From Turbatrix aceti (lineage: Eukaryota > Nematoda > Chromadorea > Rhabditida > Panagrolaimidae), in contig OZ017769.1 in the NCBI GenBank assembly GCA_963969345.1, positions 7,877,725-7,941,724 of the forward strand: 64,000 nt of DNA. Reading direction: 5' to 3'. Positions 23,094-34,933 of this stretch are shown here, piece by piece (position 1 is the first letter of the stretch; every line of letters begins with the position of its first letter). The notes beneath the pieces are model-generated. The model had not been told where the DNA came from. It ran no database searches and saw only the letters and a program-made list of their open reading frames with translations. The position numbers were made by a program, and so were the translations under genes.

Positions 23094-25755
23094 AGCAAGA
23101 CGTACCCGACCCCGACACCGGATTCGGTCAACATTCAGCAATCACAGAGGCTCCGTCGACCACCGCCGCCGCTTCGATGCGGTGCTGCTGCCGCCTCCAC
23201 CTCCTCGACGTCGCCCGGCCGCGATGACGATGAGTCCAAGATCTGCAGATTTGTCTATATCACGGATCAGCATTCTAAGATCCTGGGATACAGGGTTCTG
23301 AACAGTCAGCTATCGCTCTGGATTGGACTTCTGCAACTCATCGTCTGCTGCTGGGCTCTTGCGCAGCACATTTACGCGATTCTGTTCCACAAAACGGTGA
23401 GCATGATTTTTTTATCATAGAAATGTATTTCAAGTTTAAAATTTTTTTCATAATTCGAAGTCTAAAATCGTTTTCATTATTTCAGTTTTAAAATTTAATT
23501 TAATTCAAATTCAAAAATTTTTATCAAATGTGTAAAAATACTTTTTCCGTCAAATTAAAAATTCAAAGCAAAAAGTTATCCACTTTTGAGCATCTCAGGC
23601 TCTAATTCACAGTAAAGTTCAAAGTAGAAACACACAATTTTAGTAGTTTGAAGCTTTTAGCAAAATAGGTTTATTTAATTTTTCGCTTCAAAAAACTTCC
23701 GTTTCGACCATTTTTGTTTAAGAAAACTTCCGTTTCGATAATTTTTGTATAAAAAATATGATCCGAGTGTCAATTGCAAAATAATTTTGTGTCAAAAACT
23801 CCAAAAATGATGGTTCGTCTGCACCAATGCAAAAAATATATTTTTTATGCAATGCAATTACAAAATTCATGGAGCGATTTTTTGTCCCTTCCAGTTTTGT
23901 TGCAAACGAGTTTCCTTTTTGCCGGTTTACTAATGCAAACTTTTATAAATTATGGTCGATCCTTTTTCTTGCCTTCGCCAACCGATGTGATCAAATTGAA
24001 AAAAAAAGGAAATTTTTTCGAATCTAATTTCGTTGTACTTTTTTGCACATGGTCCCTGAATTATTACGAGCAGCAAGATAAATAAATGCTTAGTAAGGTG
24101 CCTTTACAAAGCGCGCAACGTCATTTGTTGCCCAGGTGCCAAAAAACGTAGTTGACGTATCCCACCAACTACACATAACCCGATTTAGCTCCGGGGGTTT
24201 AGTACGTGTGTTATTTGGTGTTGTTGATGTATCACGTCAATTTAAAAAAATTCGATTGTATTTGTAACATTAAAAACCACAAAATGAGTTGATATTTATT
24301 TATAAAAGTTATTTTTAGATTTTGTACTGCGATTTTGACAATGCCACTATTACAAACGAAAACCCGTTTCTCGTCGGCGTGGATGCCATCATCTTTGACG
24401 TCGGCCTCTTTCACTCGCTCTGGGGCATCCACGGCTGCGTCGCCCAGCACCTCGACGGCGGATACGGTCGCTTTGCGTGGTGCATCTGCCACATCGCCGT
24501 CCTCCTCTTCTGCCTGCCGTTTGCATTTGTCTCCCGTCCGAAGCCGTACTTTCTATGGCCTTTGTTAATCCAGGTGAGTCACGGGGCTCGACCTTTGATT
24601 TTTTTTCACCTGTAAATTTCTGCAGACTGCAGAGCTTTTTTACCGGAACCTAGTTTTTTCACCTGTCAGAAAATTTTTTTGTTGAAATAAAAAATTCATG
24701 GAGCAAATTTATTTCAGCAAAGTGCATACGGCATTGGCCTGCTCATCCTCTCCCTCGCTGCCCTGCCCCGCATCCTGCCCACTTTTATGGGCGAGTTCAA
24801 AAATGCTCCGATTGCCGCTATTCTGTTCTACGTGTTTGGGGCTCTGATGAATTACCTGCTCCTCTACGTGTACTACCACTGGTACTGGCACGTGGAGTCT
24901 GAGTTCGAATCCGCGACCAAGCTGCATCATAATCGACTTTCTGAAGACGATGATGGCGATCCGAGGAAGAGGCCCTTCAAGCCCCCGCCGGTCCCTATCC
25001 TGCCTCCTGATGATGACATATTTGGCAGCTTTAACGGCCGACTCAGTGTTGCTCAGCTTCAGTCTAACGGACACGTTGTTACGAAAGTTCGTGGACTGGA
25101 TGGACCTTGTACAGGCTCGGATAGTAGCGTGGTCAGCAGTCGTCTGCCCCCTGCCCTGGCTGCTGCCAAGGTCAACGGTTTCCTAACAAATGGTATAACA
25201 CCTCCAAATGGAGTTCTCAACTCACATCGGTTGTCTGTAACTTCTGGCTTTTCCTGTGGATCCCTGGACGTCACCCCGACCGCCGTGTTGCCAAATCACG
25301 CATCTAGGACATCTTTGGCGTCGAACACGTCCACACAGATCGTCTCAAATCGACCCCCGCCTAGCATGGTGTGCTCCGAGTACGATAATGTGCCTTCGCC
25401 GATGAGAAATGTAAACGGAAATGGAAATGGGAACGGAAACGCTCACGCCAGAAAAATGCAATATTCAATCGAGGACGATGAAGAAAGAAGCTTTGGTACG
25501 CCGCCGATGTGCCCTTCACCGTACCGAGGCACCCCGCAGGCCGCCTTCAGCCCTCCGCAGGCTGCCTTCTACGGCAACGGCAACGGCCATCTCCCCCAGG
25601 CCTGTGCACATCTCTATCACCCCCAGCAGAGTCGATCGGCAGCCGGCACCCCGACACCGGGAACGCCCCAGATGTCGCATTCTCGCAACTATGCCAATAA
25701 GTATCGTCTCGCGCAGGGCATGAGCAACGGTCACATCTACGCCACGGCTATCTAG
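23094..25755 (+). CDS. Four-helix membrane protein with long disordered tail (5' end unresolved)
   Basis: Exons about 23094-23396, 24319-24573 and 24718-25755, all phase 0. Four hydrophobic segments: SLWIGLLQLIVCCWALAQHI; a segment around FDVGLFHSLWGIHGC running into FAWCICHIAVLLFCLPFAFV; YGIGLLILSLAALPRI; and AAILFYVFGALMNYLLLYVY. A roughly 250-residue hydrophilic tail follows, rich in Ser, Pro, Asn and Gly, with an NGNGNGNGNA run and proline-rich patches (PPPVPILPPDDD). The topology is tetraspan-like with a cytosolic C-terminus. No catalytic motif or CCG tetraspanin signature is present. The first exon has no in-frame ATG: the frame is open from about 22893 without one, so an upstream coding exon is missing. 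Acceptor-like sites lie at 23093 and 23138. Family not recognised. Confidence 0.65.
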
Positions 25756-28700
25756 AGCTTATATTTTGGTGGCACGTGGCGCAGTTTAAACAGTATTCAA
25801 TTAAAAACGGGATTCAAAGCATATGCATTTCAATTTTGTGATTGTATTTATATTTTTTTATGAATGAATAAAGGGCAATATTTATGATTATTTTGAGTGA
25901 CAGAGTGACCACTTCCAAATTTGTACCGACTTTAGAAAATTTGGAATTCATTTTAGCATTTTTTTCCCTAAAACAAGAAAAACAGAGACTTGAACTGTTT
26001 TTCTCGAAAAAATATCCCCCCAGAGATGATGTGATATTTATTTCGAAAAATTAATAATTGCCATTATAATTTTTACAATACGCCATTATTTTCACATTTG
26101 TTATTGTTTTTTATCTTTTTCCCATTTAAAAACAAATTTGTTCGCAAAAAAAACAATTATTACCATCGTCAGACAAAAACCGAAAAAAAACAAACAAACA
26201 CCCTTTTTTAGATTTCCTGAGTTTTGCACAAAAATGAAGTGTAGCATTTGAACGCATCACCTGTTGTGGCTTTACAGGTAAAAAATGCCACCGCGTTCCG
26301 GAAGTGCGCGCATGCTACCATGTGATATGTAACTAATTCGTTAGACAAAAAGAACATGACTTCATTTTTTGTGTGTTTTTTTGCAGGGTCAAAAAAATTG
26401 AGTTACCGAGCCAATTAGCAGGCGGAAGGCACAATGTGCATGTACTCTACTCGGATTTTGGAAGCAGAGTTCACCCCATGTCTGCCGGTGGTGGTTGTGT
26501 TAGTGCGTGATCGAGAGACATATGCTTCAGCGGACGCGGCGGGCGCGTGCATGGACTAGATTAGCCAATTACCGCGAAAAAAGGCAACAACAGGGTTCAT
26601 CTGCATAAGATTTCACGAAATACACGTTGTCGAGCTCTGCGCTCAAAGTTCCGTCAATAGACCACGTTTTTTAATAAAACTTGTAAAAACGTTCCGAGTT
26701 ACATCTACATATTTTTTGGCATTTGGTATATTTTTTGGGGTCAAAGAAAACCGAAAAAAAAGGTTTTCAAGCTACTTTGACATTTGAGGTAAAAAAAAAG
26801 TTGGTATTACTTTCTGCCGCCAGATGGCCGGTGTACAGGCCTGCCCGAATTTGTAGCACGTTGAAGCATCTGTTTTCGGGGGGTTTCATCATTTATGACC
26901 GACATGTGACGTCTTTTGCGTCACACAGGGTCTTATTCTGAAATTTGGGGCACTATTGTAGCGTGATTTCATGGTTTCAGGTTATCTGACGTTTTGCCAT
27001 TTGAATTCGTCATCTATGCATGTATGTGTAATATAATTTTCATTCTGCAAGGCAAAAAAGGTGATGTTGTCGCCGCTCACTGTCGGTTTGTATCTTCCTG
27101 TTTTTTGTTTGTGGTCACTTAGTACGGTACAACAGCATCAACGTAACTTTATGACGCATTTTCCAAAAGCCCCACTGCAAAAGGGCACCTTTTTGTTGTT
27201 TTTAAAACAGTCAAGCTTAATTTTTGGAGTAAAAACAAAACAATTCTCCGGAATAAAAACAATAAAAATACCTACAAATATGTACTACATAAGAGGTGCT
27301 TCAGACATTGTTTTTTTGTTGTTCGAAGAAACAAACATTTGAGACCGTACGTGCAGGACAAGTGGTCTCAAATGGCCTGAATGACGCTTTGAAGGTCTGC
27401 GACGTGTGTTTTTGTGTTAAGGATAAAACTTGACCTCATCAAAAGTGCATCGAAGCTGCTCTCATCCGTTTTGCCCCCCCCCCCCTCTCCGGTATCATGT
27501 TGACTTCTTTTAACATATTTAATTCCAGACAGACACCGCCTGGTTTTTGGAACTCGTGGCCGCGTGGCCGTCTGGACCATGGTGACAAACAGACCACTTT
27601 TACGTTTTTTCGAATTGCCACAAAATTATTGGACCCCTAATTTTCATGCCATGCGCGGTCAAAAACAAGACCAGACAGACGACTGCATCAAATTGTGTGC
27701 ACACGGCTGACCGCTGATTTGGCTGTTCTCTGGAATGTTATCTCAAACAGGGTCAAACAGCACAACACCACCTGCTGGTTTTCGAACCTGTTGTTATGAA
27801 ATTAGGAAAATCACGTCCGTATGAGCAACGTTTTTTCGTTTTTTGATCGACTTGTGCAGGCAGACGCAGGAGCCCAGGAACACCAAAAAACACTCGGCAC
27901 TTCCCTGTTTTGGGTGAATGAAGGCTACAGGATGCCAAGGGTGATCAAAAATGAATGAATGGCATTTTGCCTGTTTCCTCCAACTGCATGATTACTTCTT
28001 TATTTTTTCTGGTGTGAGGTGTGAGGTGTGAGGTCTAGAAACGATAGCACTCCGAGCCGATATGATGTATACGTCATTTTCTACCTGATTACCGTAAACG
28101 CGATTTTCGAAACAACTGCAGACGGAGATTTAATAAAAAGTATTACATTTCTTGTTGCAGAAAAGAAGTATGGCATTAAATATAAAATTTGTGTTTGGAA
28201 GTAACCTGACTTTTTAGAACCCATTTTTTCTTGTTTCCAAAAAAAAAAATGGACGGTAAATAAAAAATTTTCTGCAAAATTTCAAATGGCAAAATTTGCA
28301 CACAAATTTTTAGGCGCAGTCTGTTGTTTGTTTGTTTGTTCTGCAATGAAATGCTATGATGACGAAAATTTTATTTATTTAATTTTATTTAATTTGCGAC
28401 GCAAATTCGTGGCATTACTCTCCTGAAAAGGTCTTGTCTCGCCGAGGCCTTTGTCTGACTGCGACCGGACTGTCTGCCTCGCCCGTCTACTTCCGGACAT
28501 AGAATCTGCTTTGTAGAATCTGTCTCAGGGTTCTTTGTGTCCCAGGGTCTCCTAATCGGCCCCCTTCTTACTTATGCTAGTTTGACCAGACCACAGTCTT
28601 CAGTCTTCGTCTAACCCGATCTGCATCCTAATTATGCCTTGTTTTTATTCATCCCCATTAATTCTCCCACCAGGGGCTGTTTATTTTTTTGTGTTTTCCT

Positions 28701-31542
28701 CTACGACGCATGTTTATTTACACGCATCATCGGCGGCGAGTTGTAGTATGATATTTACTCCATCCTGCACGCTTGGCACAATTTTCACGAACAAATGGCT
28801 ACGCTTATTTATTTTTTTATTTATTTATTTCCGTGTCCTTTACGCAGAAAGCGTGCAGTTGTTTGGTGAAAGTTGTCCGACTCTGACGCTTACGTGACCG
28901 TACAAAAAATACGGTGACAGTACATAAAAATGCTTCTGTGCTTGGTTGGGGGTGTGTTACCTTGTTGTCATTTTTCATTTTCCCTTTTCCCCACCTTTTC
29001 GTAGAAAGCTTCTTTTTTTCTTGTTTTTCTTTGTTTTTGTGCTTTTGTTTACCGTCTTTTCGTTCCTGCGTCGATGACGGACGAGTCGAGTCAGCCGTCA
29101 ATCCCCCTAGGTGCCGTAGGGGTAGTTAGTTAGTCGACGATGCGCCGGGTATATTATATGTGAAGGGAGTGAATGCGGGCGGGCTAGCGCATAGATCGGG
29201 GCAATTATGACCACAAGTTGCCAGTTCAATGGTTCACTTGACTTCTGTCAGCGTGTCCAAAAGGTCAGCCATGTTTACGCCTGGCTGGCAGCGTAATTCC
29301 AGCAAGCCGGACAACGTCACTGATGCAGTTAGGATAACAGAGGGGAAGGAACATACTCGCGTGTATGCTTTTTGACTCGATGCCACCACGTTTTGTCACG
29401 TGAGGCAGGCCGAAAAAGGTTGTAGGTTGGGTCTTCCAAAAATGACGTGCCAAAACATTACGCAGAATGCCACGGCGCCAGGTGGCCAGGTTTAGCCCCA
29501 TTTCGCGAATCACAACCATCTGCAGTTTTTGGTCTTCAAGTAGGCGGAGCTTGTGGTGTGAAAAAGCATATAAATTGACGCATAAATGGGTTCTGTAATT
29601 TTTGACTCGATGGCGATGGCAGTCGACGTACCTTTTTCTGGGGGATGTCTTTTTCTTCTTTTTGTCCTTGCTGATTTGAAAAAAATGGTACACGTTGTTT
29701 TTTGTTGTCCTGCAAAAAAGTGTAATACAATAATATTTTTTCGAGATTATACCCTCCTCCCTCAATTCTTAGCAAGTCTGCGCAGAAAGTGCATTGTACT
29801 GCTTCTGTTAATTCCCTTAAAACAAACCGAATCAGGGAGTTTTTTGCACTTCGAAGGCTTATTATCGCGTGACTCATCCTGGCTGCCAGAGTGCAGTGTA
29901 GGCGAGGACCTGCCAGTTCTTGTCATCTGAACTCTGCGGTTTTTAACGTGGGAGTCTTAATTGCCGCAAAGGGAGGACACTTGGTGCCGATCTTTGACAC
30001 TCATTAATCTTTAGGCTCTAATTTGCCGCCGTCTGTGAGGCTGTATAAATTTTTTAGACTTTAAATACAATTTTTTTGTTTGCATTGACATTTGAAAAAA
30101 AACATGAGATGCCAATGTGAGGCACACAAGGGAGGAACTTTGGTTTTGGCAGAGCCAGAGGCCAGGTGTGCACACGGCTGACAGAGTTCAATCAAATTAC
30201 CTGAGTGCTTTTTCACTTCCGTCATCTTATCTTACATATTTATTCCAGAGGTCAACTTTTGCTCGTGATGACTCTGCGGCTTACACGTAGCATAGTTCTG
30301 ATTAACTGCATAATGCCATCGTGTTTGTTGTCTTCCCTGACACATGAGTTGGATTATGCGTGCCACTCGGAAAAAAAACACGATGCGATAAGTCGTCCCG
30401 TGTGCATGCTTGGTCGTCGCAATCCTAAGGACATGAATCGCGCCAGCGAAGGATTAATTTTCCTCCCCCAATCTTTCTTTCCCCGAGCCGGACGTATGTA
30501 TGTACCCCCGGGCAGCAAAGAGGCTTAGTAGCTAAAAAATTACAAAGAATTTGACCCCTCGGGTGCTGATTAACCTGAGTCATTTCTGTGGGAGGAGAGT
30601 AGTACTGCCTTCTTTTCCGTGTGGTCTGGTTCGCGTGTGCGTGTCTGTCATTTTGCTTCCGGTTCTGCCCCGTCTAGGGACAAATTAGATTGTTATTCGC
30701 ACACCAAGCCCATCGTAGTATTTATTTAGTACGGGGCCAAGCAAGCGTGAGTCGGTGTCGCGTGGGTACTCCCTCTAATGCCACATGTCCGGTGCTTGTT
30801 TTTCTACCGTGGGTGCCTTAAAAAAATTTGCGTATGGACCGTAGAAACTTTCTTCAGTTCCCCAGGTGACTCAGGTATTTACTGTTCCCTTCAAAAAAAA
30901 TTATTGCTTCCCATTTTGGGGTACTTAAATTTTTTCATTCAGGTACATATTTACATAAATCAGTGATTGGGAAGGGCACGGTACAGGCAAGGGCGCTACA
31001 GCATTACAATCATGTTATTTATTGCCTTCCCCACATTTCCGTTTTATATGTCACATTATGTTGCTCTGAGTCAAAAGACCACAACCACAATGTTACGCTT
31101 ATCACACAAATAACACTCCTAAAGGCCGAATGACGGGCAATGGACGACGGGCGAGACGAGACGGTCGTGTCACTGGCACTTGCGAGAAGGAACATGTTCT
31201 GTTCTCCCAAAAGGTCTCCAAAACTTTGAAGGACCTGTTCTGTTGGGGAATGCGCATGCGTCATATGACCTGGCATTTCGCTCAGCATGTGGCTTTTTTG
31301 TTGATTAAATTCGAGTTAGTAAATATAAGCCGGCTCAATTTGCTTCTGCGTGAGAAAGGTTACAAAATAGGTAAATGCCAAAACGCACAGAAGGTGGTTA
31401 ATTATCTTTCTCGAGATTTCTGTCGTCAAATTGTAATTTTGATAAGATAGGTGCCAAAGAAGTGTCATTTTCAACTTAATCGTGTTTATGTCCGATGTCC
31501 GACGTCCGATGTTTTTCTTCCTATGTTCATAGTTTAGAAATC
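25756..31542. other. 5.8-kb stretch with no recognisable gene
   Basis: A/T-rich with many homopolymer runs, a G/C run at 27474-27485 and a short GTGTGAG tandem at about 28014-28036. ORFs on both strands are short and unsupported. The motif GTGTGCACACGGCTGAC occurs near 27694 and again, all but the last base, near 30166. Confidence 0.5.
25867..25872 (+). terminator. Candidate poly(A) signal of the tetraspan gene
   Basis: AATAAA about 112 nt after the stop codon at 25753-25755. Confidence 0.6.
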
Positions 31543-32868
31543 ATGACCTGTGGCTGCAAAGGCGCACGTCCTCCTGCCCCCCGGACTTCATCGACCACGA
31601 CGACGACCGCCACCGCAAACACGCCGCCTCCGCCCCGCCAGGCCACGCCGCATCCTCCCCGGCCGACGGTCGAGATCAACATCTGGTCGAGGTGTCGGCG
31701 GATGACACGTCTCCTCGGATCGACGCCCTTCCCGGCTGTTACCTCGCTTTTTGTCAAGCCACCCGACGTTGCATCCGTCGACGATGCTTACGTCTACCGC
31801 GCAGAACCCACCACCGATGGCCGACACGAGCTGTCATGTGAAATTTTTCCGGTCCGAGGCCACCTGCATTCGACTTTTCTCTCCGCCACCCAGGCTTCTT
31901 GTGTCTTCATTTATCGCATTCCACCGACGACTTTGCTGTCCATTTTGCCCTGGATCAGATGGGAAGGCGTCCGGGATTTGGTGGTCATTGGGCCCCACAG
32001 CCTAGAGCACTACCTCGGCATCCGGCATCGTTTCCTGCAACTTCGCTCGATCAGTCTCTCCTGTCTGGGTCCAAATGAGACCCTGGAGACTGTGCTAACG
32101 TTGGTCGAAGGCATCTCGAATATTTTGTGAGTTTTTTTGGATTTTTCGAGTTCTACTTTGGGTCACCAGAGATCTTTTTGCCTCCTGCTGCGAGCACGGG
32201 GGCACTCAACTTTTACTCACCGTCTTTCTTCCCTCTTTGATAAAAAAAAACAGACGGTGACACACATTTTTTAATTGAAATTCGGCCAAATGCCAAGTTA
32301 ATCTCGTCGAAGCTGGTGGCTTTTTGGTTGACTAATCTCGCGAATGTAGTATGCGCCGGCGTACATAGACTTGTCTGCCGACCCCCGCATCCACATCCGT
32401 ACAGCTGATTGCTAATTGTTAATTTTAATAATTTTTGTACTTTGAGTGCCGATTAGCGTCCTAATTGGTCATCTTTTTACCACAAAAGAATTGTAGCTCT
32501 TTTCCGGTAGAAAAAAAATAATATTTCAACTCGTACCTGCAAAACAACCCAGATTTCCGGTTTTTGCGACCTAATGATCCAATTCAAAGCTGCTTCTAAA
32601 GCACATAATTGAGCTGCTAGAGGATTTTGCAAATGGCACAACTTCTGCTTCTACTGTTGTTTACAGTCCGTTACGATCACTTTTTTTTTTCAGAGTACAA
32701 ATTCTGGCAGTACCAGATTCGCCATCGGTAGCTAAAGAGCTGGACATGTTCGCGGCGAGACAGACCAACCTCGAATCGCTCATTCTGGTAACACCGAGGG
32801 GCCAGTACGAGTGGATGGCAGACGACAGGGAATTCACATTCATTCCGAGGCGTTTAGCCGAACAGTGA
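31543..32868 (+). CDS. Unrecognised 252-aa protein, two exons
   Basis: Exons 31543-32126 and 32694-32868; the donor TTTT|GTGAGT leaves two bases and the acceptor TTTTTCAG supplies the third. The total is 253 codons. The N-terminus is low complexity (CKGARPPAPRTSSTTTTTAT, then Pro-rich). The rest looks globular, with alternating hydrophobic segments such as LLSILPWIRWEGVRDLVVIG, RFLQLRSISLSCLG and NLESLILVTPRG; the spacing of leucines recalls degenerate leucine-rich repeats as in F-box-type proteins, but no F-box is visible. There is no signal peptide or membrane helix. An in-frame ATG at 31495 could add 16 codons. An AATAAA starts two bases after the stop, so the 3' UTR must be very short. 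Confidence 0.65.
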
Positions 32869-32869
32869 A

Positions 32870-32875
32870 AATAAA
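32870..32875 (+). terminator. Candidate poly(A) signal
   Basis: AATAAA directly after the TGA of the 252-aa protein gene, followed by a CA-dinucleotide run at about 32881-32893. Confidence 0.5.
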
Positions 32876-33347
32876 ACATTGCACACACACACACCTTTAT
32901 CAGTCAAGACACAGTCCGCTCAGACATGTTTTCATCTCCTTCTCAATCACGTAATATCCGTTTCGAGGTATTCATTGTGCGATTTGTGATCGTTTTTTTA
33001 AAGAAATAATTTGTCTAATATAATATATTTGCTATTGTTTTTGTACACAACTTTTTGTCACATCCGTTTTTATGTAACAATAAATAATTTTATCAGCAGT
33101 ACTGTTAGAAACTTCAAAAAAAACGAAAGAACTAAGTTTTGAACAATATTAGAGGATTTTTTTTACCATTTTTTACACTTGAAATTTTTCGTGATTCAAA
33201 ACGCAATCTATTTCTGCAGACATCCAAAACGGCAATCTACGATCTACAGCGCCTCTCAATGTTGTTGAGAAACATAAAATCACGTGATAGAATTCTCCTG
33301 TATGTTCATAATAATATTTTTTTTTACATTTTGTATGTTAATCGTGC

Positions 33348-33652
33348 TTAGGATTCGAAAAATTCGCAGATTGTTTTCGGTGGAATTCGAATCTGATCAA
33401 GTGCATTTAAGATGTACACGATGTTAGGGCGGCAACCTTCATTCGTGCAGAACGATTTAGCAAAGTCAAGCTAAAATTGATTTTTCACGCACTGATGTAA
33501 GCATGGTTAAAATATCAACTTACAAGGTTTTGTTTGACTTCATCGATATTGTTTTCGTTCAGTGGTTCAAACAACTGTTCACATTTAAGGCTGGCTTCAT
33601 TTCTAGCAAAAACACCAAGAACAACAAAGAGAACAAGCAGAATCACCTTCAT
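33348..33652 (-). CDS. Small secreted four-cysteine protein, 83 aa
   Basis: Exons 33524-33652 and 33348-33470, joined in phase 0 across a 53-nt intron (donor GTAAGT, acceptor AATTTTAG). A clear signal peptide, MKVILLVLFVVLGVFA, precedes a mature chain of about 67 residues with cysteines at 24, 51, 56 and 78. The second exon ends in helix-like sequence (IVYILNALDQIRIPPKTICE). The size, secretion signal and paired cysteines in helical segments recall saposin-like or other small secreted invertebrate peptides, but cysteine spacing does not prove a family. A TATA box sits about 60 nt upstream of the ATG. A related coding end lies just upstream on the same strand (33717-33857). No poly(A) signal is obvious. 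Role unknown; secretion is inferred from the leader. Confidence 0.7.
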
Positions 33653-33713
33653 GACTTCCGATGAAATAATTCTGACATGGTCGATACCGATGTCGCTGGT
33701 TGTCAACCAAGGG

Positions 33714-33721
33714 TATTTATA
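33714..33721 (-). promoter_or_regulatory. TATA box of the 83-aa secreted protein gene
   Basis: TATAAATA on the minus strand, about 60 nt upstream of the ATG at 33652. It overlaps the last codons of the upstream related reading frame. Confidence 0.55.
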
Positions 33722-33857
33722 AAGGGAAAATGAGATTATTAAGTGCCTCTATAAAAAAAGGAGCGGGAAGTCGACGAATGTTACGTAGAGCCTCGTCGAC
33801 TTCACATTGTGGTTGTGTGAAGCTTTCATCCATCTCACGAAGTGCATCTTTCCAGCA
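33717..33857 (-). pseudogene. 3' exon or remnant related to the secreted protein
   Basis: After an acceptor-like ACTTAACCAG the frame reads CWKDALREMDESFTQPQC and continues through EALRNIRRLPAPFFIEAL to a stop at 33717. It resembles the second exon of the 83-aa gene in the order F, Cys, A-L-x-x-I-R and Pro (compare NALDQIRIPP). Either it is the last exon of a tandem paralogue whose first exon lies beyond the inserted element at 33901-34124, or it is a fragment. The ORF ends inside the downstream gene's promoter. Confidence is low because the similarity is short. Confidence 0.35.
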
Positions 33858-33900
33858 CTGGTTAAGTACGAAACGAAGCTTTCGCACGATTTAGAGATGG

Positions 33901-34124
33901 GTCCCGAGCAAGGCATAAAACCGGCCTCAAAATCAGGCCGCCGGCCAACACAACCAAATATTGTATAAATAAGGGTAATAATCATTTACTAATGGTAAAA
34001 AGTAAAAAATATTGATGAATGCAACACAAAAATGTCCGAAAATCATAATTTTGGTCGAAAAATAACCCGATAATTTTTTTCCGGCTCTTCCGGCCGGCCG
34101 GATTTTATGCCTTGGTCTCGAGAC
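33901..34124. mobile_element. Short inverted-repeat element (MITE-like)
   Basis: The left end GTCCCGAGCAAGGCATAAAA and the right end, whose reverse complement reads GTCTCGAGACCAAGGCATAA, form imperfect inverted repeats of about 28 bp around an A/T-rich core. Length about 224 bp, no ORF. A related piece (TCTCAAAATCAGGCAGCC) lies next to it at 34151-34170, so a second degenerate copy may adjoin. No clear target duplication. Confidence 0.55.
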
Positions 34125-34233
34125 AGAAGCAATTTCAATCAGGGCAAAACTGGTCTCAAAATCAGGCAGCCTAATTTGAAAAGGTATTTTAGGGATAATT
34201 TTTTGAAATTAAGTATAACCAAATCCTTGTTGA

Positions 34234-34280
34234 TCAAGGGATACCAAACCGCCACGATCAAGGGATACCAAACCGCCACT
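34234..34280 (+). repeat. 23-bp direct repeat, two units
   Basis: ATCAAGGGATACCAAACCGC plus three bases occurs twice back to back. No gene context beyond the secreted-protein cluster. Confidence 0.7.
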
Positions 34281-34600
34281 CAAACTCGACAAAAAGCAAA
34301 AAAGCGATGTTTAGTATTTTTATTATACTTCGTATTCACGTAAATTTATTTATTTTACAGGTGACGTTCCTGAGGCACTCGCTTTCTAGGACACCATTCA
34401 GCTGTTTATTCATAACGAAAAAGGCGCAGCGAAAAACGATATCGATGCTGTCGACATTGCAGGTACAAAGCCGCCGCTACGAAGATCATCAAAGTTCGAG
34501 TGGAACAACAATGCGAGAGTAACTTGAATCTTGCCGTAAAAAAAGCCCGAGTGGTCTACAAAAACTAAAATTTACTACGAAAACATAAAAAAAAACTTAC

Positions 34601-34781
34601 TGAAAAAAAGTTGAGTTGATGGTTTGGGAGCTATCCCAAAAGAAACATTGGCTTCGACGAATGTGCATGCAGGACAGCCGAGTCCCGGCCATTGGGACGC
34701 AGGGGGGGAGAGCGCAAACGCCAGATAGTAGACGAAAACGGCAGCACAAAAACACGGTACGCGTACGTTGATAACACGCAT
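34601..34781 (-). CDS. First exon of a second small secreted protein gene (partial model)
   Basis: From the ATG at 34781 a hydrophobic leader (MRVINVRVPCFCAAVFVYYL, then AFALS) is followed by a short mature segment with GCPACTFVEANVSFG. The exon ends at a consensus donor (A|GTAAGT). A TATA box lies 59 nt upstream, giving the same TATA, short leader, signal peptide, early intron layout as the 83-aa gene. The next exon is unresolved: an acceptor GATTCAAG near 34525 would join in phase and read about 40 codons to a stop, but it is weak. The 33717-33857 fragment could also be distal sequence. The CPAC pair fits a small disulfide-bonded secreted peptide. Confidence 0.4.
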
Positions 34782-34839
34782 GTCGACTTCACGAATAAAT
34801 CCGATTTCACGGAGACATTGACAATGAAACAATCCCGGG

Positions 34840-34848
34840 CTTTTATAC
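34840..34848 (-). promoter_or_regulatory. TATA box of the second secreted protein gene
   Basis: GTATAAAAG on the minus strand, 59 nt upstream of the ATG at 34781. The context (GGGGGTATAAAAGCCCGGG) is GC-rich, as in classical TATA promoters. Confidence 0.5.
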
Positions 34849-34933
34849 CCCCAACCGCAAATTTGCATCATTTTCAGAGATAGTTGACATGTTCTGCTCG
34901 AATAATTGTAATTTGGAAAATGTATAAATTATT

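Noticed and set aside
24709..25074. Minus-strand open frame of 121 codons
   Set aside because: Antisense to the well-supported tetraspan exon; no splice sites or recognisable sequence.
29265..29877. Minus-strand ORFs of 166 and 113 codons in the second gene desert
   Set aside because: Overlapping frames, biased low-complexity composition and no splice-site or homology support.
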